This document shows positions 10,393-20,002 of a DNA stretch of 64,000 nt, one piece after another. Each line of letters begins with the position of its first letter. Within the stretch, counting starts at the first letter, position 1. The position numbers and the translations under genes are program-made. The notes below the pieces were generated by a model, which worked only from the letters and a program-made list of their open reading frames with translations, did not search any database and was not told the DNA's origin. The DNA is from Pleurotus djamor (Eukaryota; Basidiomycota; Agaricomycetes; Agaricales; Pleurotaceae), in the NCBI GenBank assembly GCA_029747585.1, contig JAPEVF010000155.1:1-64000 (forward strand), in the 5' to 3' direction.

Positions 10393-12116
10393 ATGACATC
10401 TCTGCCAATACCGAATCTGGCGTTGTCCAAAGGCAAGTTCCATCATTGTTCATCATGGTTGTATCCGTCATAGAGTGTAAGCGTCATGTGGCTGATGGGC
10501 TATATCATCCGGGGGACAGCCGCTGGGATACACGCTGAGTTGTGATGATTGCCACTCGTACCTTGTTCCATCCCACCATGATCACTTCCCATCGTCCCAA
10601 TCGCTTTCACCGTCACAATTTGACTTACCCCATCTTTTCTAATGCTCAGGCCTCGTCTCGATTCCTCACGCAATTGCGGTGGTCGTAACCATATTCCGTC
10701 TTTTCGAGCGTAGAAGGATGAGGAGACTTTGGTGGGACGATTATTGGGCGTTGATCTCCCTCTTATGGGATATACCAAACTGGGTGGCATTTTTGCTGAG
10801 ACCGCCAAATGGCTCAGATGGTGAGCTTTTGATCCCATATGCGTTTTCTTCCGGTGTGCGGTTCGTCTCAACGGAATTCCCCGTCAACAGAACGGTACAT
10901 GTCGTTTCGAGGGAGGGTCATCTTGTTCTGGTTTACTCTCATATGCTTCCCGTTGACATTATGGTACGTCACGTCTAACCTTTCCTGCAATACCTCCTCA
11001 TCCAACATGAGGGCCCACAGGTCCTCAAGAATATCGATTGGTGCATCCCTAGTCAGAGTCCTGCCTCCAGGTGCCCTCATGCGTCGCACGGCATTCTGGA
11101 TGAACATATCGTTCGGACTCATGTGCGCTGGTGTTCTCGCACAACGGACGCATGCTTGTGCTAGCTATGAAACGTGGCATAGGAGCTACACGGTTCAGTG
11201 TACGTTCCCCAGGTCCTCGGGGATCCTCAATCTCGTTAGTTGAGTCTTGTTCCTTTTTTCTAGCCCTTTCATTTTCTTTTCTTGGAAAACCCCAGCTTAC
11301 CCGTCCGCTCTTGTTCCTTACATTTTCAGCCGACGTCATTGCAGACTGCCTCCTCATTGCAGTTCCCTTAATATCACTATGGAATGTCAAAATGCCTCCC
11401 CATCTTCGACGGATCGTCCTGTGGATCTTCACAGCAAGCATTATTACTGCCCTCACGAGCGTCCTTTACGCAGCCTTCCTATTTTACACGAGGCCGATGT
11501 ACGAGCTGAGGATTTACGTGGCTATTATGTCCCATCTCGAGGTACGTTTTAAACGCGCTGGCCCACTACCAAAGCTGACCGTTTCACCCTCGTTTAGTCG
11601 GCCATTTCCCTTGTTGTCTGCAACCTCTTGGTTCTCGTGACGTCCTTCTATCGACGCTATCGTAACGGCCAAGATATTGAATCACATTACCCCTCAGCGG
11701 CCACCTCACAGCTCCCTTCTCAAGATACCCTCCCTGGACTCCCACATCGTCATCCACAGCCTCAGCGAGGCTTCGGACGGAACACAAGGCGCAGTTTTGC
11801 GCAGACTTTGACGGCGTCAGTACATTTCACCGAATTGCTTGAGGGGGAGCTGGAAGGTGACTCTTCGGCGTACATCACGCAGTCTGGGTCTGGTGGTGAC
11901 TCAGGGATGAGGTCGTCGACGGCGGGTGACCATGATGCGGATGATGAAAGTAGTCGCCCACAACACCAACATCGACTGTCCGTGGATTATCGGCATAGAC
12001 GGCGTAGTCTAGATGAAGAAACAGACTCGGATAAAGCCAGAAGCATCGAAATCGACCTGGACGTCGATATGGGGACCACTGATATCGCGCTGAAGTCGCT
12101 CTCATCGAATAGTTGA
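10393..12116 (+). CDS. Fungal rhodopsin-domain-like integral membrane protein (copy 1)
   Basis: Multi-pass membrane protein of the fungal rhodopsin-domain (PF20684-like) type. Its hallmark RRLWWDDYWALISL follows the first helix. Six exons (10393-10432, 10650-10820, 10891-10963, 11021-11238, 11330-11541, 11598-12116) give 410 residues in frame. Blocks such as RISIGASLVRVLPPG, CTFPRSSG, a DVIADCLLIAVPLISLW helix and LRIYVAIMSHLE are shared with the paralogue at 13419-14630. Intron 1 begins with GC (GCAAGT) instead of GT and is unusually long (217 bases). The last exon adds a ~150-residue hydrophilic Ser/Asp-rich tail, presumably cytoplasmic, which the paralogue lacks. The ligand and function are unknown; members are often annotated as putative receptors or integral membrane proteins. 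Confidence 0.85.
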
Positions 12117-13418
12117 TACTGGTGCACCACACGGTGTAGCGACGTTCACGCGGTCCCGCGCAAATTACGAGATAACTTGGGCACATCCAGCGAACCTTTT
12201 CGCCTGCTCCCCTCCTTACTCATACTAATCGCGGCGGCCTCAGGCATCAGGGCAATGTAACAATTGACCTTAACCAAAACTTGACGGGATCAAACCTATT
12301 TTCTTTCATACGGGCTTCTTGGACTGTGCTTTGTCGAATTGATGTATTGTACATAGTATAAGTATTTTATCTTACTACCTGAAGTACTATTAGAATAAAG
12401 AATGACAATTGAACCTCTAGATCTCGCCGCTCACTCACCAGCACTGCCATGAAGACTGCGTTCGTGCGGCGCTCAATGCAACCCTCTTCCTTTCCTACTT
12501 CTCCTTGCCCCCTCCACTCGACGTTGGAGGACGTAAGTATCCATGGGAATCGTATGTCATGCTCGTGGCTCTGTGCAGGTGCGTACTCTCATGCGACTTT
12601 TAGCCGAGTAATGAGTTCGGTGATCTCACGGTTTGCAGGCTCAGGAAAGTTCATTGCTTATGGCACGATGTCTGGCAGGCTTACCGAGTAAATCAGAACG
12701 CGTAAGCGGTCGTGGTGACGTTCCTAGCCGAATTCAATGCAATGCGGATGCTCTAGCTCGAACTTGAGCCATCCAGGTGATCTTCGTCGAGCTCCCAATG
12801 AGCTCTTTGGGAGAACTAGGTATGCCGTCACTGCGACATACGGACATGCATCGTGTTCGACCAGGGGCTCAGATAGAACATACCAGCGCCAACGGTGCTA
12901 TCCCTCCTGCCGTTGTTTGTTGACTTGTCCATGTCAGGGAATGCCGTTAACTTTCATTCCGTTGGAAAGTCCTGCCATATCGAGTTCGCATCAAGGTACC
13001 TACACTCCCAGATGGATTTGCGCCGCCATTTCGAAGCTCCATCCTTATGGCATTCCAAGCATTCAAGTGCGATGATATGAATTCTCATCCCCATACGGCC
13101 GGTATGTATGTTTTCGTTTGGGTCAAACATACCTTTTCGCGTTTAGTTTTCCTCACCTTACTTTTCTGCGAAGTTCGTTTGTTTCATGATCATATGTCGC
13201 GAACGGGCTGATTGGGCTGGGCATAGTGTGAGAGGATGGACACACGGCGGCGAGAGGGTTGGTTGCCTATGGGCTTCCGGTAAGGTACTAGCCTGTTAAC
13301 CTGAATACTTATATATACTGTACATGGTTTCCACTGCATAGGTCTTCACGTCGTTGATTCCCATCACCCAGCGCGTCCGCTTCCCGCGTTTTCGTCTACC
13401 TCACCTTAACGACTAGCC
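12117..13418. other. Intergenic between the two rhodopsin-like genes
   Basis: 3' region of copy 1 and promoter of copy 2. The open frames are short and show no similarity I recognise. I looked for a third decayed copy of the flanking genes and did not see one. Confidence 0.5.
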
Positions 13419-14630
13419 ATGGTTTTCATCCCTACTCTCCCCTTGGTTAAAGGTGAGCCGCACAACCCATCACATCTGTTGCTTAATACTAACAAGTAGC
13501 CCGAAAATAGGGCTTGTCTCCATCCCTCACAGTATCGCTCTGATTGTCACGCTTTTCCGACTTTTCGATCGATGGAGGTTGAGGAGGTTATGGTGGGACG
13601 ACTGGTGGGCATTGACAGCTTTAATATGCAACATGGTGAACTGGTTGGCGTTGCTGCTTCGCCCACCCAACGGATCTGGGGGTACGCTCTTGACCACCTT
13701 CTCTCACTCGCATGCTACTTGCTCACTCCGTCTTAGAGAGGTACTTCCCGATCGAATCCCGCGTTGGGATATTCTGGCTCTCCTTGCTTTTCTTCCCCCT
13801 TACTCTTTGGTGTGTTTAACATCGCCCTTTTCGCTCTCTGTGAAGCTGAATCAAGTGCTTCTATCCTACAGGACTGCCAGGATCAGCATTGGTGTCTCCC
13901 TCGTTCGCGTTTTACCTCCCGGGAACATCATGCGTAAGGTCGCCTTCTTCATGAACATCCTATTCGGCTTCATGTGTATGGGTATCTTGATCCAACGTAT
14001 CTACTCGTGCGCTCGGACCGATGCCTGGCACAATAGTGCTACGGTTCAATGCACCTTCCCCTCCGGAGCGGGTGTAAACAACCTCGTCAGTAAGTCTCCT
14101 TTCTTTCCCCCTCTCTTGCTCCTATCACCCGTTTCATGTTCCTGACTTATGTTGGCGTTTTTCAAGCCGATGTCGTCGCGGATGTCATCCTCATCGCCGT
14201 TCCGCTCATCGCCCTCTGGAAAGTCTATATGCCGCTCAACCTCCGACGCATCATCTATAGCATCTTCACTGCTAGCATCCTTATAACCATCTTCAGCGTT
14301 ATCTACGCTACCTTCCTGTTTGTTTCGAGACCTCGAGCGTCATTGAGAATCTACGTCACTGTTATGTCTCACGTTGAGGTCAGTCGCTTACTTTATTCTG
14401 CTCAACTTTCTGCTGATCTTGGGCTTCCTCAGTGTGCTGTTGCCCTGATCGTTTGTGACCTCTTCGTCCTCGTCGCATTCTGCTACCGCAAGTTTGGTCA
14501 GGGAATCGACATTGAGGTGGATGATGCCTCGTCAACCGCTTTCCTCCCTTCGAGGGCGGCTCAGGCCACTAAGACTGTGGCAGCAAGTGATTCAGAGAAA
14601 GGAGACAGTTGCGAGAAGTTGGCCGTATAA
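13419..14630 (+). CDS. Fungal rhodopsin-domain-like integral membrane protein (copy 2)
   Basis: Tandem paralogue of the gene at 10393-12116, same strand. Six exons (13419-13452, 13511-13681, 13737-13809, 13872-14089, 14167-14378, 14433-14630) encode 301 residues. Exons 2-5 are 171, 73, 218 and 212 bases, exactly as in copy 1, so the intron positions are conserved. The motif RRLWWDDWWALTAL and the block RISIGVSLVRVLPPG are present, followed by the helices DVVADVILIAVPLIALW and CAVALIVCDLFVLVAF. All introns here are GT-AG, including intron 1, which is GC-AG in copy 1. The C-terminal tail is short (about 45 residues). Function is unknown beyond family membership. Confidence 0.85.
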
Positions 14631-14813
14631 GAGTTTCCCGTACACGAGTCAGATTCAGCCCTCGTCATCACCTCTGGGGGCTTTTATGCAAAGATCCGAT
14701 CATTCTAATGTAAGATACCATTTGGTGTACGATACTTGACGAAAACATAGTTTTTAAATGACATCCTTTTGTATGGAAGAGACCCTCGCACGTAGCTGCC
14801 AACTCTTCCAACT

Positions 14814-16085
14814 TTAGTTTGATTGGGCCACTCCGCCAGCTATTCGTGAGAGAACCAAGTTTCTGAGGTGAGAGAACGGTATCGCAGATTCCTCGACGGG
14901 AAGGGACGCAGACTGCAGTTTTCCGAAGTATGGAGTTCTACGACTGTCTCGTATTGCAAAGAATAGGATGCCTCTTTCGAGCAGTTGTGGCATGTATTGC
15001 TGCATGGCGACGTGTAGATCGTGGATCTCCCAGGGTGACTTCATCGTTAAGGATACAGATTGGAGGAAGGGAAAGTGTTCCTTGGATGCGAGGAATGAGT
15101 CAAGGAGCTCGAGTTGAGGCTCGGAGAATGCAGTCATATTTGGGCTATGGATGGATATTGTTTCGAGCGACTGAGAAAGGTTCTTGAGGGATTTGACGTC
15201 AAGATCATAGGTTTTCGCAGCTAGCTTTCGTAGGCAGGTAAATGGAGCGAAGTCATGAGGTTCGTCGACTAAGACAGGAATTGGTTTATGTGTTCCATGG
15301 TTGAAGAGCAGACACGACGTACGATCAATTTCTGTCAATTCTTCGAGGTGTGAGGCAAACATTCGGAAGATTGTAGACCTATGTTCGCTATTGATGTGGT
15401 CCCATTCAAGGCTCTTCACGTGGAATGGACCACATGTTTGGATGAAGCGAACCAGATCTTTGTAGAAACAGAAGCGTACGATCAACTTGTCGATGTCGGG
15501 TACTTGAATGGTGTCATGTTTAGTAGGTGGGTCCTTGTGTTGATCGTAGTCGCGAAACGCTATGTAATTGAGCTCCAGAGAGAGGAGTGACGGAATGCGC
15601 TCCCCAATCATAGATTTGATTTGGTTTGAATCGCTAATACACCAGTGTGAGAGGCATAGATGCCTCAGGCGAGGCGAGCGAGCTGCATTCCTGATAGCCT
15701 CTGTCAGCAATGGGTCTACTTCGGTCTCGATATCCCAAGATCCCTGGAGACGAAGACACTCAAGTAGGGAGACATGCGAAAAGATGCTAGCCATCGCTTG
15801 TTGCTGAGACGTTCCATGTTTGTTGAAGGACAGATAGAGGGTCCGAATATATTTCCCTAGGCGAGGCTTGCAGTTGAACAAGTCAAGGAGCGAATAAACC
15901 CGCGATCCAGTCGAACGATTGCCTTTGCTGAGCGCAAGGTTGACATAACGAAAAATATATTGTTGAAATGGGTTCGTCCATGCTCTGCAGACGAGCGAAG
16001 CACATCGAAGGCTCCATTCGTCGTCCTGAAGGTGGCCAGCCACCGTGTGGATGATGTCCAGCGATAAAGGGCGTTTCGGGAACAT
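14814..16085 (-). CDS. F-box-like protein, single exon
   Basis: Uninterrupted frame. From the chosen start it encodes 423 residues and begins with an F-box-like segment (LSLDIIHTVAGHL, then CASLVCRAWTNPFQQYIFRYV). A long Leu-rich region with LRR-like spacing follows. It is probably an SCF substrate adaptor by family, with unknown substrate. The frame stays open to an ATG at 16292, which would add 69 low-complexity residues. I prefer 16085 because it lies directly before the F-box, as in the neighbouring F-box genes, and has a purine at -3. It is a separate F-box lineage from the genes on either side. Confidence 0.78.
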   Translation of the reverse strand: MFPKRPLSLDIIHTVAGHLQDDEWSLRCASLVCRAWTNPFQQYIFRYVNLALSKGNRSTGSRVYSLLDLFNCKPRLGKYIRTLYLSFNKHGTSQQQAMASIFSHVSLLECLRLQGSWDIETEVDPLLTEAIRNAARSPRLRHLCLSHWCISDSNQIKSMIGERIPSLLSLELNYIAFRDYDQHKDPPTKHDTIQVPDIDKLIVRFCFYKDLVRFIQTCGPFHVKSLEWDHINSEHRSTIFRMFASHLEELTEIDRTSCLLFNHGTHKPIPVLVDEPHDFAPFTCLRKLAAKTYDLDVKSLKNLSQSLETISIHSPNMTAFSEPQLELLDSFLASKEHFPFLQSVSLTMKSPWEIHDLHVAMQQYMPQLLERGILFFAIRDSRRTPYFGKLQSASLPVEESAIPFSHLRNLVLSRIAGGVAQSN

Positions 16086-16500
16086 GTCCAACGGAGTAGC
16101 GAGGTGATTAAGGTTAGGCAGCGACGAAGTGGTGGTGATGCTGGTAGTCAAGGTTGAAGCAGTCGGCAACCAATATAGTCTATGGCTACGGTTATTTATG
16201 TCGTGGGCCACAATCACATTGCCACAGTGCTTGAGCCGAAGACGGGGTGGCCCATTGTTTAAGATGAAACCAACGCAGCGACCTGGAGGCATAGATGGTC
16301 TAGCTTACAGAGACAATGAGACACCGTAAGGAGCTCAGCGCTCAGTGGGCAAGCTGCAAATGAGTGAAGCCATGCCGAAGGAAGCGGTGCACAGGAAGCA
16401 ACTAGCAAGAAGTTGAAGGAGGAAGTAAGTTCGGTGTAGTGCTGACTTCGATCCCACGGTCAGTACACATCTCCCACAGTCAATGTGTGGGGTTTTTACT
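16086..16500. other. Divergent intergenic region
   Basis: Upstream of the F-box-like gene on the minus strand and of the truncated F-box fragment on the plus strand. Probably contains a promoter; no specific element can be named. Confidence 0.4.
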
Positions 16501-16662
16501 ATGACCACCATTGTCCACACCATCCCAAACGAGGTCTTACTCGCCATATATGGCGAATTTCACCTCTCTACATTAATCCATGGCGAACTTGTTTGTCGCA
16601 AATGGCGCGATTTTCTTTCCCTCGCCGACATTCAGAACTTGGAGCTAAGTATTCATGGGTGA
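16501..16662 (+). pseudogene. Truncated F-box gene fragment (family of 18767-19609)
   Basis: A 53-codon frame reads MTTIVHTIPNEVLLAIYGEF and then VCRKWRDFLSLADI, followed by an unrelated end and a stop. It matches only the first ~45 residues (the F-box) of the 280-residue protein at 18767-19609; everything downstream is missing. It is on the opposite strand to the intact copy at 16828-17652. Most likely a decayed duplicate; expression as an F-box-only peptide cannot be excluded. Confidence 0.7.
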
Positions 16663-16827
16663 TAAGTAATATGCATCAGTCGCGTTCCCTTGGCGTTCCC
16701 GCTAAATAATACGAGAGATAGAGATATTGAGAAGACAACGAGGGATACTAGCAAGGTATTAGAGTGGATCGTTCTCAAATGCAGTGCACTACCCGGGCCA
16801 TGTAGTGGGCAGGACGATTCAGCAGAA

Positions 16828-17652
16828 TCATGCCCGATGGGTGAACGGGGTATGCGATGAATCTACCCAAGGAGTAGAGGAAATCGTCCTTGAGGAGTCG
16901 CACCGGGGGCTCGGCGAACGAAGTATCCTGGTATCCGTGGCGGAAGCATATTCGTATAAGACGTCGCGGAGGGTGCATCTAAGGCAATCAACCCAACTTG
17001 ACCACACCACCACTTCCAAATCGTCGGCGAATTCGTTTTCGGATGCGCAAGTTCGTATCGCTCGGTCACGGTATCTACCTTTGTCGAAGAGAAGCCAAGT
17101 GGTATCATTTCCCTCGGTCAAGGAGATAGCAAGCCCGGGGAGAGGTTCAATGAAATAATCTTGATCAATGTCCGCGTCGAAATCAACATTGTCCTCGTTG
17201 ATATGGTTGATCGTCCATACGATTGGTTTCAGGGGATTCAGAAAGTTCCAAGTACGTCGACTGTATCGTATTTCAGGCCCTGCAATATCCCCAATTTCGT
17301 TTGGGAGTCCGGGCCATATTCCTCCAAAAGCAGCCTTTGCAGGCCATTCCAAAACCCAAATCTGAAAATCTTCGGGGAGGAAGTCGTGTTGTTCAAGGAG
17401 AGCAGTGACATATGCAGCGCGATTGAATGAGGTGAGATTGTTTAGAACCCATGGACGGCTTGGCAAGAACCATGGTTCTTCAATGAGTTGTTTATAGAGT
17501 TGAAGCAGTGCAAGGCGTGCAGGATGGATGTCGGCGACAAGCAGCAAGTTGCGCCATTTATGACAGACTCCAGATGCAGAGATGAGGCTTGTGAGATGAA
17601 ATTCACTGAAAATAAGGAGGATGAGTTCGTCGGGGAGAACAGAAAACGTCAT
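16828..17652 (-). CDS. F-box protein, short family (copy 1)
   Basis: Single frame of 274 residues. N-terminal F-box (LPDELILLIFSEFHLTSLIS, then VCHKWRNLLLVADIHPARLAL). The family-specific region contains RPWVLNNLTSFNRAAYV, WVLEWPAKAAFGGIWPGLP, IVWTINHINEDN and LLFDKGRYRD. The same blocks in the same order occur in the gene at 18767-19609. The C-terminal part, with a Gly/Leu-rich strand then DKGRYRD and a W.SW..CL segment, resembles the arrangement of SUKH/Smi1-like folds; that is inference from pattern only. The last ~30 residues differ from the paralogue and are Ser-rich, so the 3' end may be altered. Possibly an SCF adaptor. Confidence 0.82.
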   Translation of the reverse strand: MTFSVLPDELILLIFSEFHLTSLISASGVCHKWRNLLLVADIHPARLALLQLYKQLIEEPWFLPSRPWVLNNLTSFNRAAYVTALLEQHDFLPEDFQIWVLEWPAKAAFGGIWPGLPNEIGDIAGPEIRYSRRTWNFLNPLKPIVWTINHINEDNVDFDADIDQDYFIEPLPGLAISLTEGNDTTWLLFDKGRYRDRAIRTCASENEFADDLEVVVWSSWVDCLRCTLRDVLYEYASATDTRILRSPSPRCDSSRTISSTPWVDSSHTPFTHRA

Positions 17653-17699
17653 CCTTTGTGGAGAGAAGAGAACTAAGAAATTATTCGACTAGTCCGACT

Positions 17700-17741
17700 C
17701 TGAGTTAGCAACTTCACATTTTCTCACGCTTGCTAACTCAG
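17700..17741. repeat. Perfect 11-bp inverted repeat in a divergent promoter
   Basis: CTGAGTTAGCA at 17700-17710 is perfectly complementary to TGCTAACTCAG at 17731-17741, with a 20-base spacer. It lies between the F-box gene (start 17652, minus) and the F-box pseudogene (start 17755, plus). It could be a paired binding site for a dimeric regulator or a hairpin relic of an element. Confidence 0.6.
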
Positions 17742-17754
17742 TGTTCCTTTGCTT

Positions 17755-18133
17755 ATGATCACTACCCTCCCCAATGACCTCCTCCTCATTTTCAGTGAAC
17801 TCCACCTCACGAGCATGATCATTGCCCCTCTAAAGAGGGTGTCGTAAAGGACGCGACTTCCTCCTCGTCACGCACATTCTTCCTGCACGACGTGCCCTGT
17901 TGGACAAGTCAAGTCGTCCATGGGTCCTCAGGCCTCAGGCCTCAACAGTCTCGACCGTCAGGTCTATGTCAACGCCCCGCTCGAGCAAAATGAATAACTT
18001 TCTGCAGAGCTAATTGTTTGGACGATAACCCATATCAGCAAAGACAGATATCAACGCCGTTGTCCTAAAGGAATCTCTCCCTGGGCTTCCGATTGCCTTG
18101 AACGAGCAGAACGACACGGTTCAGCTTTTGTGA
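17755..18133 (+). pseudogene. Degenerate F-box gene (family of 18767-19609)
   Basis: Begins MITTLPNDLLLIFSELHLTS, clearly the start of the short F-box family. It hits an in-frame stop after about 30 codons. Further homologous pieces follow in shifting frames: a DFLLVTHILPARRAL segment, an RPWVL segment, an IVWTITHISKD segment and a SLPGLPIALNEQND segment. About 200 bases matching the middle of the intact gene are missing between the second and third blocks. Frameshifts, stops and an internal deletion make this a dead copy. It is arranged head-to-head with the intact copy at 16828-17652. Confidence 0.85.
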
Positions 18134-18766
18134 TCAAGCGATGTAAACCCGCTCATCTGTAAACGACTTCAGCTTGGGCGATATAGCAGTATGAACAAGC
18201 TGGGCTGATTCCAGATCGATACGTTCCACTGTTTGGCGTTCGAGTAGGACTTCGACAAAAGGTCTATCAACCCTTTCGGGCCAAGGCATACAACTTCGCG
18301 CACAATTTTCCCCATTCACTCGGCCACTCCAGTGACCATCCATTGGGAATGATCTCGACAAACATTTTTCGGTCCGTTGTTTGTTGGTCCCATTTCCTAC
18401 AAACCGCTTTACGCTTCTGAAATACATATTTACAGCAATGCTTCAGCCTCCCCCGATCTTTAGCCTCGTAATGGCCAACTTGTTCACGCCTTGGTATGGA
18501 ATGCCGTCGCAGCTGTTCGGCAGTGATTCACCATCGTGATACACCCTGATACCTGCAGTTACTTGAATTGATCTCACACACTCTATTGTAGTCTTGATGC
18601 GCAGTCGGCATTTATGTACTCCATACTGCCCGCGCCACAGTGCTGGCCTCATAATTGTAGAGGCGTAGGAGGCGTAGGTGGCGTAGGTGACGGTTGGCAG
18701 TGGAGAGTCAACCTATAAGATGCTTGGTCGCCTGTGAACTACGAGTCAGAAACCCAGCATCACACA
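18134..18766. other. Intergenic, promoter of the F-box gene at 18767
   Basis: No further convincing homology to the F-box family was traced past 18133. The region ends in a short tandem repeat about 80 bases before the start codon. No other gene was recognised. Confidence 0.45.
18661..18687 (+). repeat. Three tandem 9-bp units (NGGCGTAGG) upstream of an F-box gene
   Basis: AGGCGTAGG, AGGCGTAGG and TGGCGTAGG follow each other without gap, 80 bases upstream of the ATG at 18767. Possibly a clustered activator site; no factor can be named. Confidence 0.6.
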
Positions 18767-19609
18767 ATGATTACTACTCTCCCCAACGAACTTCTTCTCG
18801 CCATTTTCGGCGAATTCCATCTCACTACCATCGTACTTGCATCTGGCGTTTGTCGGAAATGGCGAGACCTACTTCTCGTCACCGACATCCATCCTACACG
18901 ACGTGCATTACTCAACGTCTTCAAGAAACTCATCAAAGAGCCTTGGTTTTTGGAAAGCCGGCCTTGGGTTCTCGGCAACCTTTCTCCCTTCAATCGCAGG
19001 GCTTATGTCGATGCCCTCCTTGAGCAGTACGACTACCTCCCAGAAGATTTCAAAATTTGGATCTTGGAATGGCCCGAAAAGGCTGCCTTTGGTGGGATAT
19101 GGCCCGGCCTTCCTCACGAGATACGGGATGTTGCAGGACCCAAAGTCTCTGTACCGTGGCAAAAGTGGAACTTCTTGGACGCCTCAAAGCCGATCGTCTG
19201 GACAATCAACCATATTAACGAAGATGGCGTCGACGTCAGTACCGGAGATGAGAAAGATTACCTCGTCGAGTCACTCCCTGGACTTCCGATTAACCTGGAA
19301 GAGATAAACGAAGGCCAGGCTACTTGGCTTCTGCTTGACAAGGGCAGATACCGCGATCAAACGATTCGGACTTTTTCCTCTGAAGACGAGTTCCTCTCGA
19401 TTGATATCAACTTCAATGTGGTGCTGTGGAAAAGTTGGATCGATTTTCTCAAAAACAGGCTTCGCGAGGTCACGTCGTGGTACGATTTCGCCACAGAGCA
19501 TTCCTTCCACTGTACACTGCTCCGCGGGCTATCTCTTCTATACCTTGGGTTGACTGCTCTCATACTCCTTTTAAGCGTCCAGTCAGGCAATGATTATCCC
19601 TATAAATAA
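18767..19609 (+). CDS. F-box protein, short family (copy 2)
   Basis: Single frame of 280 residues from the ATG at 18767. The frame is open further 5' but has no ATG there. F-box: LPNELLLAIFGEFHLTTIVL, then VCRKWRDLLLVTDIHPTRRAL. Family blocks follow in order: RPWVLGNLSPFNRRAYV, WILEWPEKAAFGGIWPGLP, IVWTINHINEDG, LLLDKGRYRDQ and a W.SW.DFL segment near the end. It is paralogous to 16828-17652 on the opposite strand; the fragments at 16501 and 17755 belong to the same family. The C-terminus ends in a hydrophobic stretch (LSLLYLGLTALILLLSV) not present in copy 1, which may be a true membrane tail or unrelated read-through. Confidence 0.84.
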   Translation: MITTLPNELLLAIFGEFHLTTIVLASGVCRKWRDLLLVTDIHPTRRALLNVFKKLIKEPWFLESRPWVLGNLSPFNRRAYVDALLEQYDYLPEDFKIWILEWPEKAAFGGIWPGLPHEIRDVAGPKVSVPWQKWNFLDASKPIVWTINHINEDGVDVSTGDEKDYLVESLPGLPINLEEINEGQATWLLLDKGRYRDQTIRTFSSEDEFLSIDINFNVVLWKSWIDFLKNRLREVTSWYDFATEHSFHCTLLRGLSLLYLGLTALILLLSVQSGNDYPYK

Positions 19610-20002
19610 ACTATGGATGTTCCATTCAATGAATATTGCGATTGAACGGGTTTGCCCCCTACCTCCTGAGGGGTCTGAGGGCGCATCTGGGGGGTGCATC
19701 AGGAGCCCGTCCATCAGAGGCAGTAAATTCCCACAGTCAATAAAATCTCCTGGCGTCGTCAATTCCATCATCGCCAATTCAAGCTTCACGCAGGGTTCAT
19801 CACCAACGCCCATCTCGCCATCGAGCTCAACGTCGTCGAGGACGTTCTACTTGGGCCATCCAACGAGACCATCAGAATCAAAAGACCACTTTGCCTGCGC
19901 CGCAGAGCCACGCACTCCCTTTGTTGCCGTCTGGACGCGTTTCCACTCCGAGCCTTTTAAAGACGTTGTTCCCTCTACTCCTTTGCTTCCCCCATTTTCG
20001 CC
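19610..20002. other. Promoter region of DNM1
   Basis: About 390 bases between the F-box gene stop and the DNM1 start codon, with no coding content recognised. The ATG at 20003 is preceded by GCC, giving a purine at -3. Confidence 0.5.
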
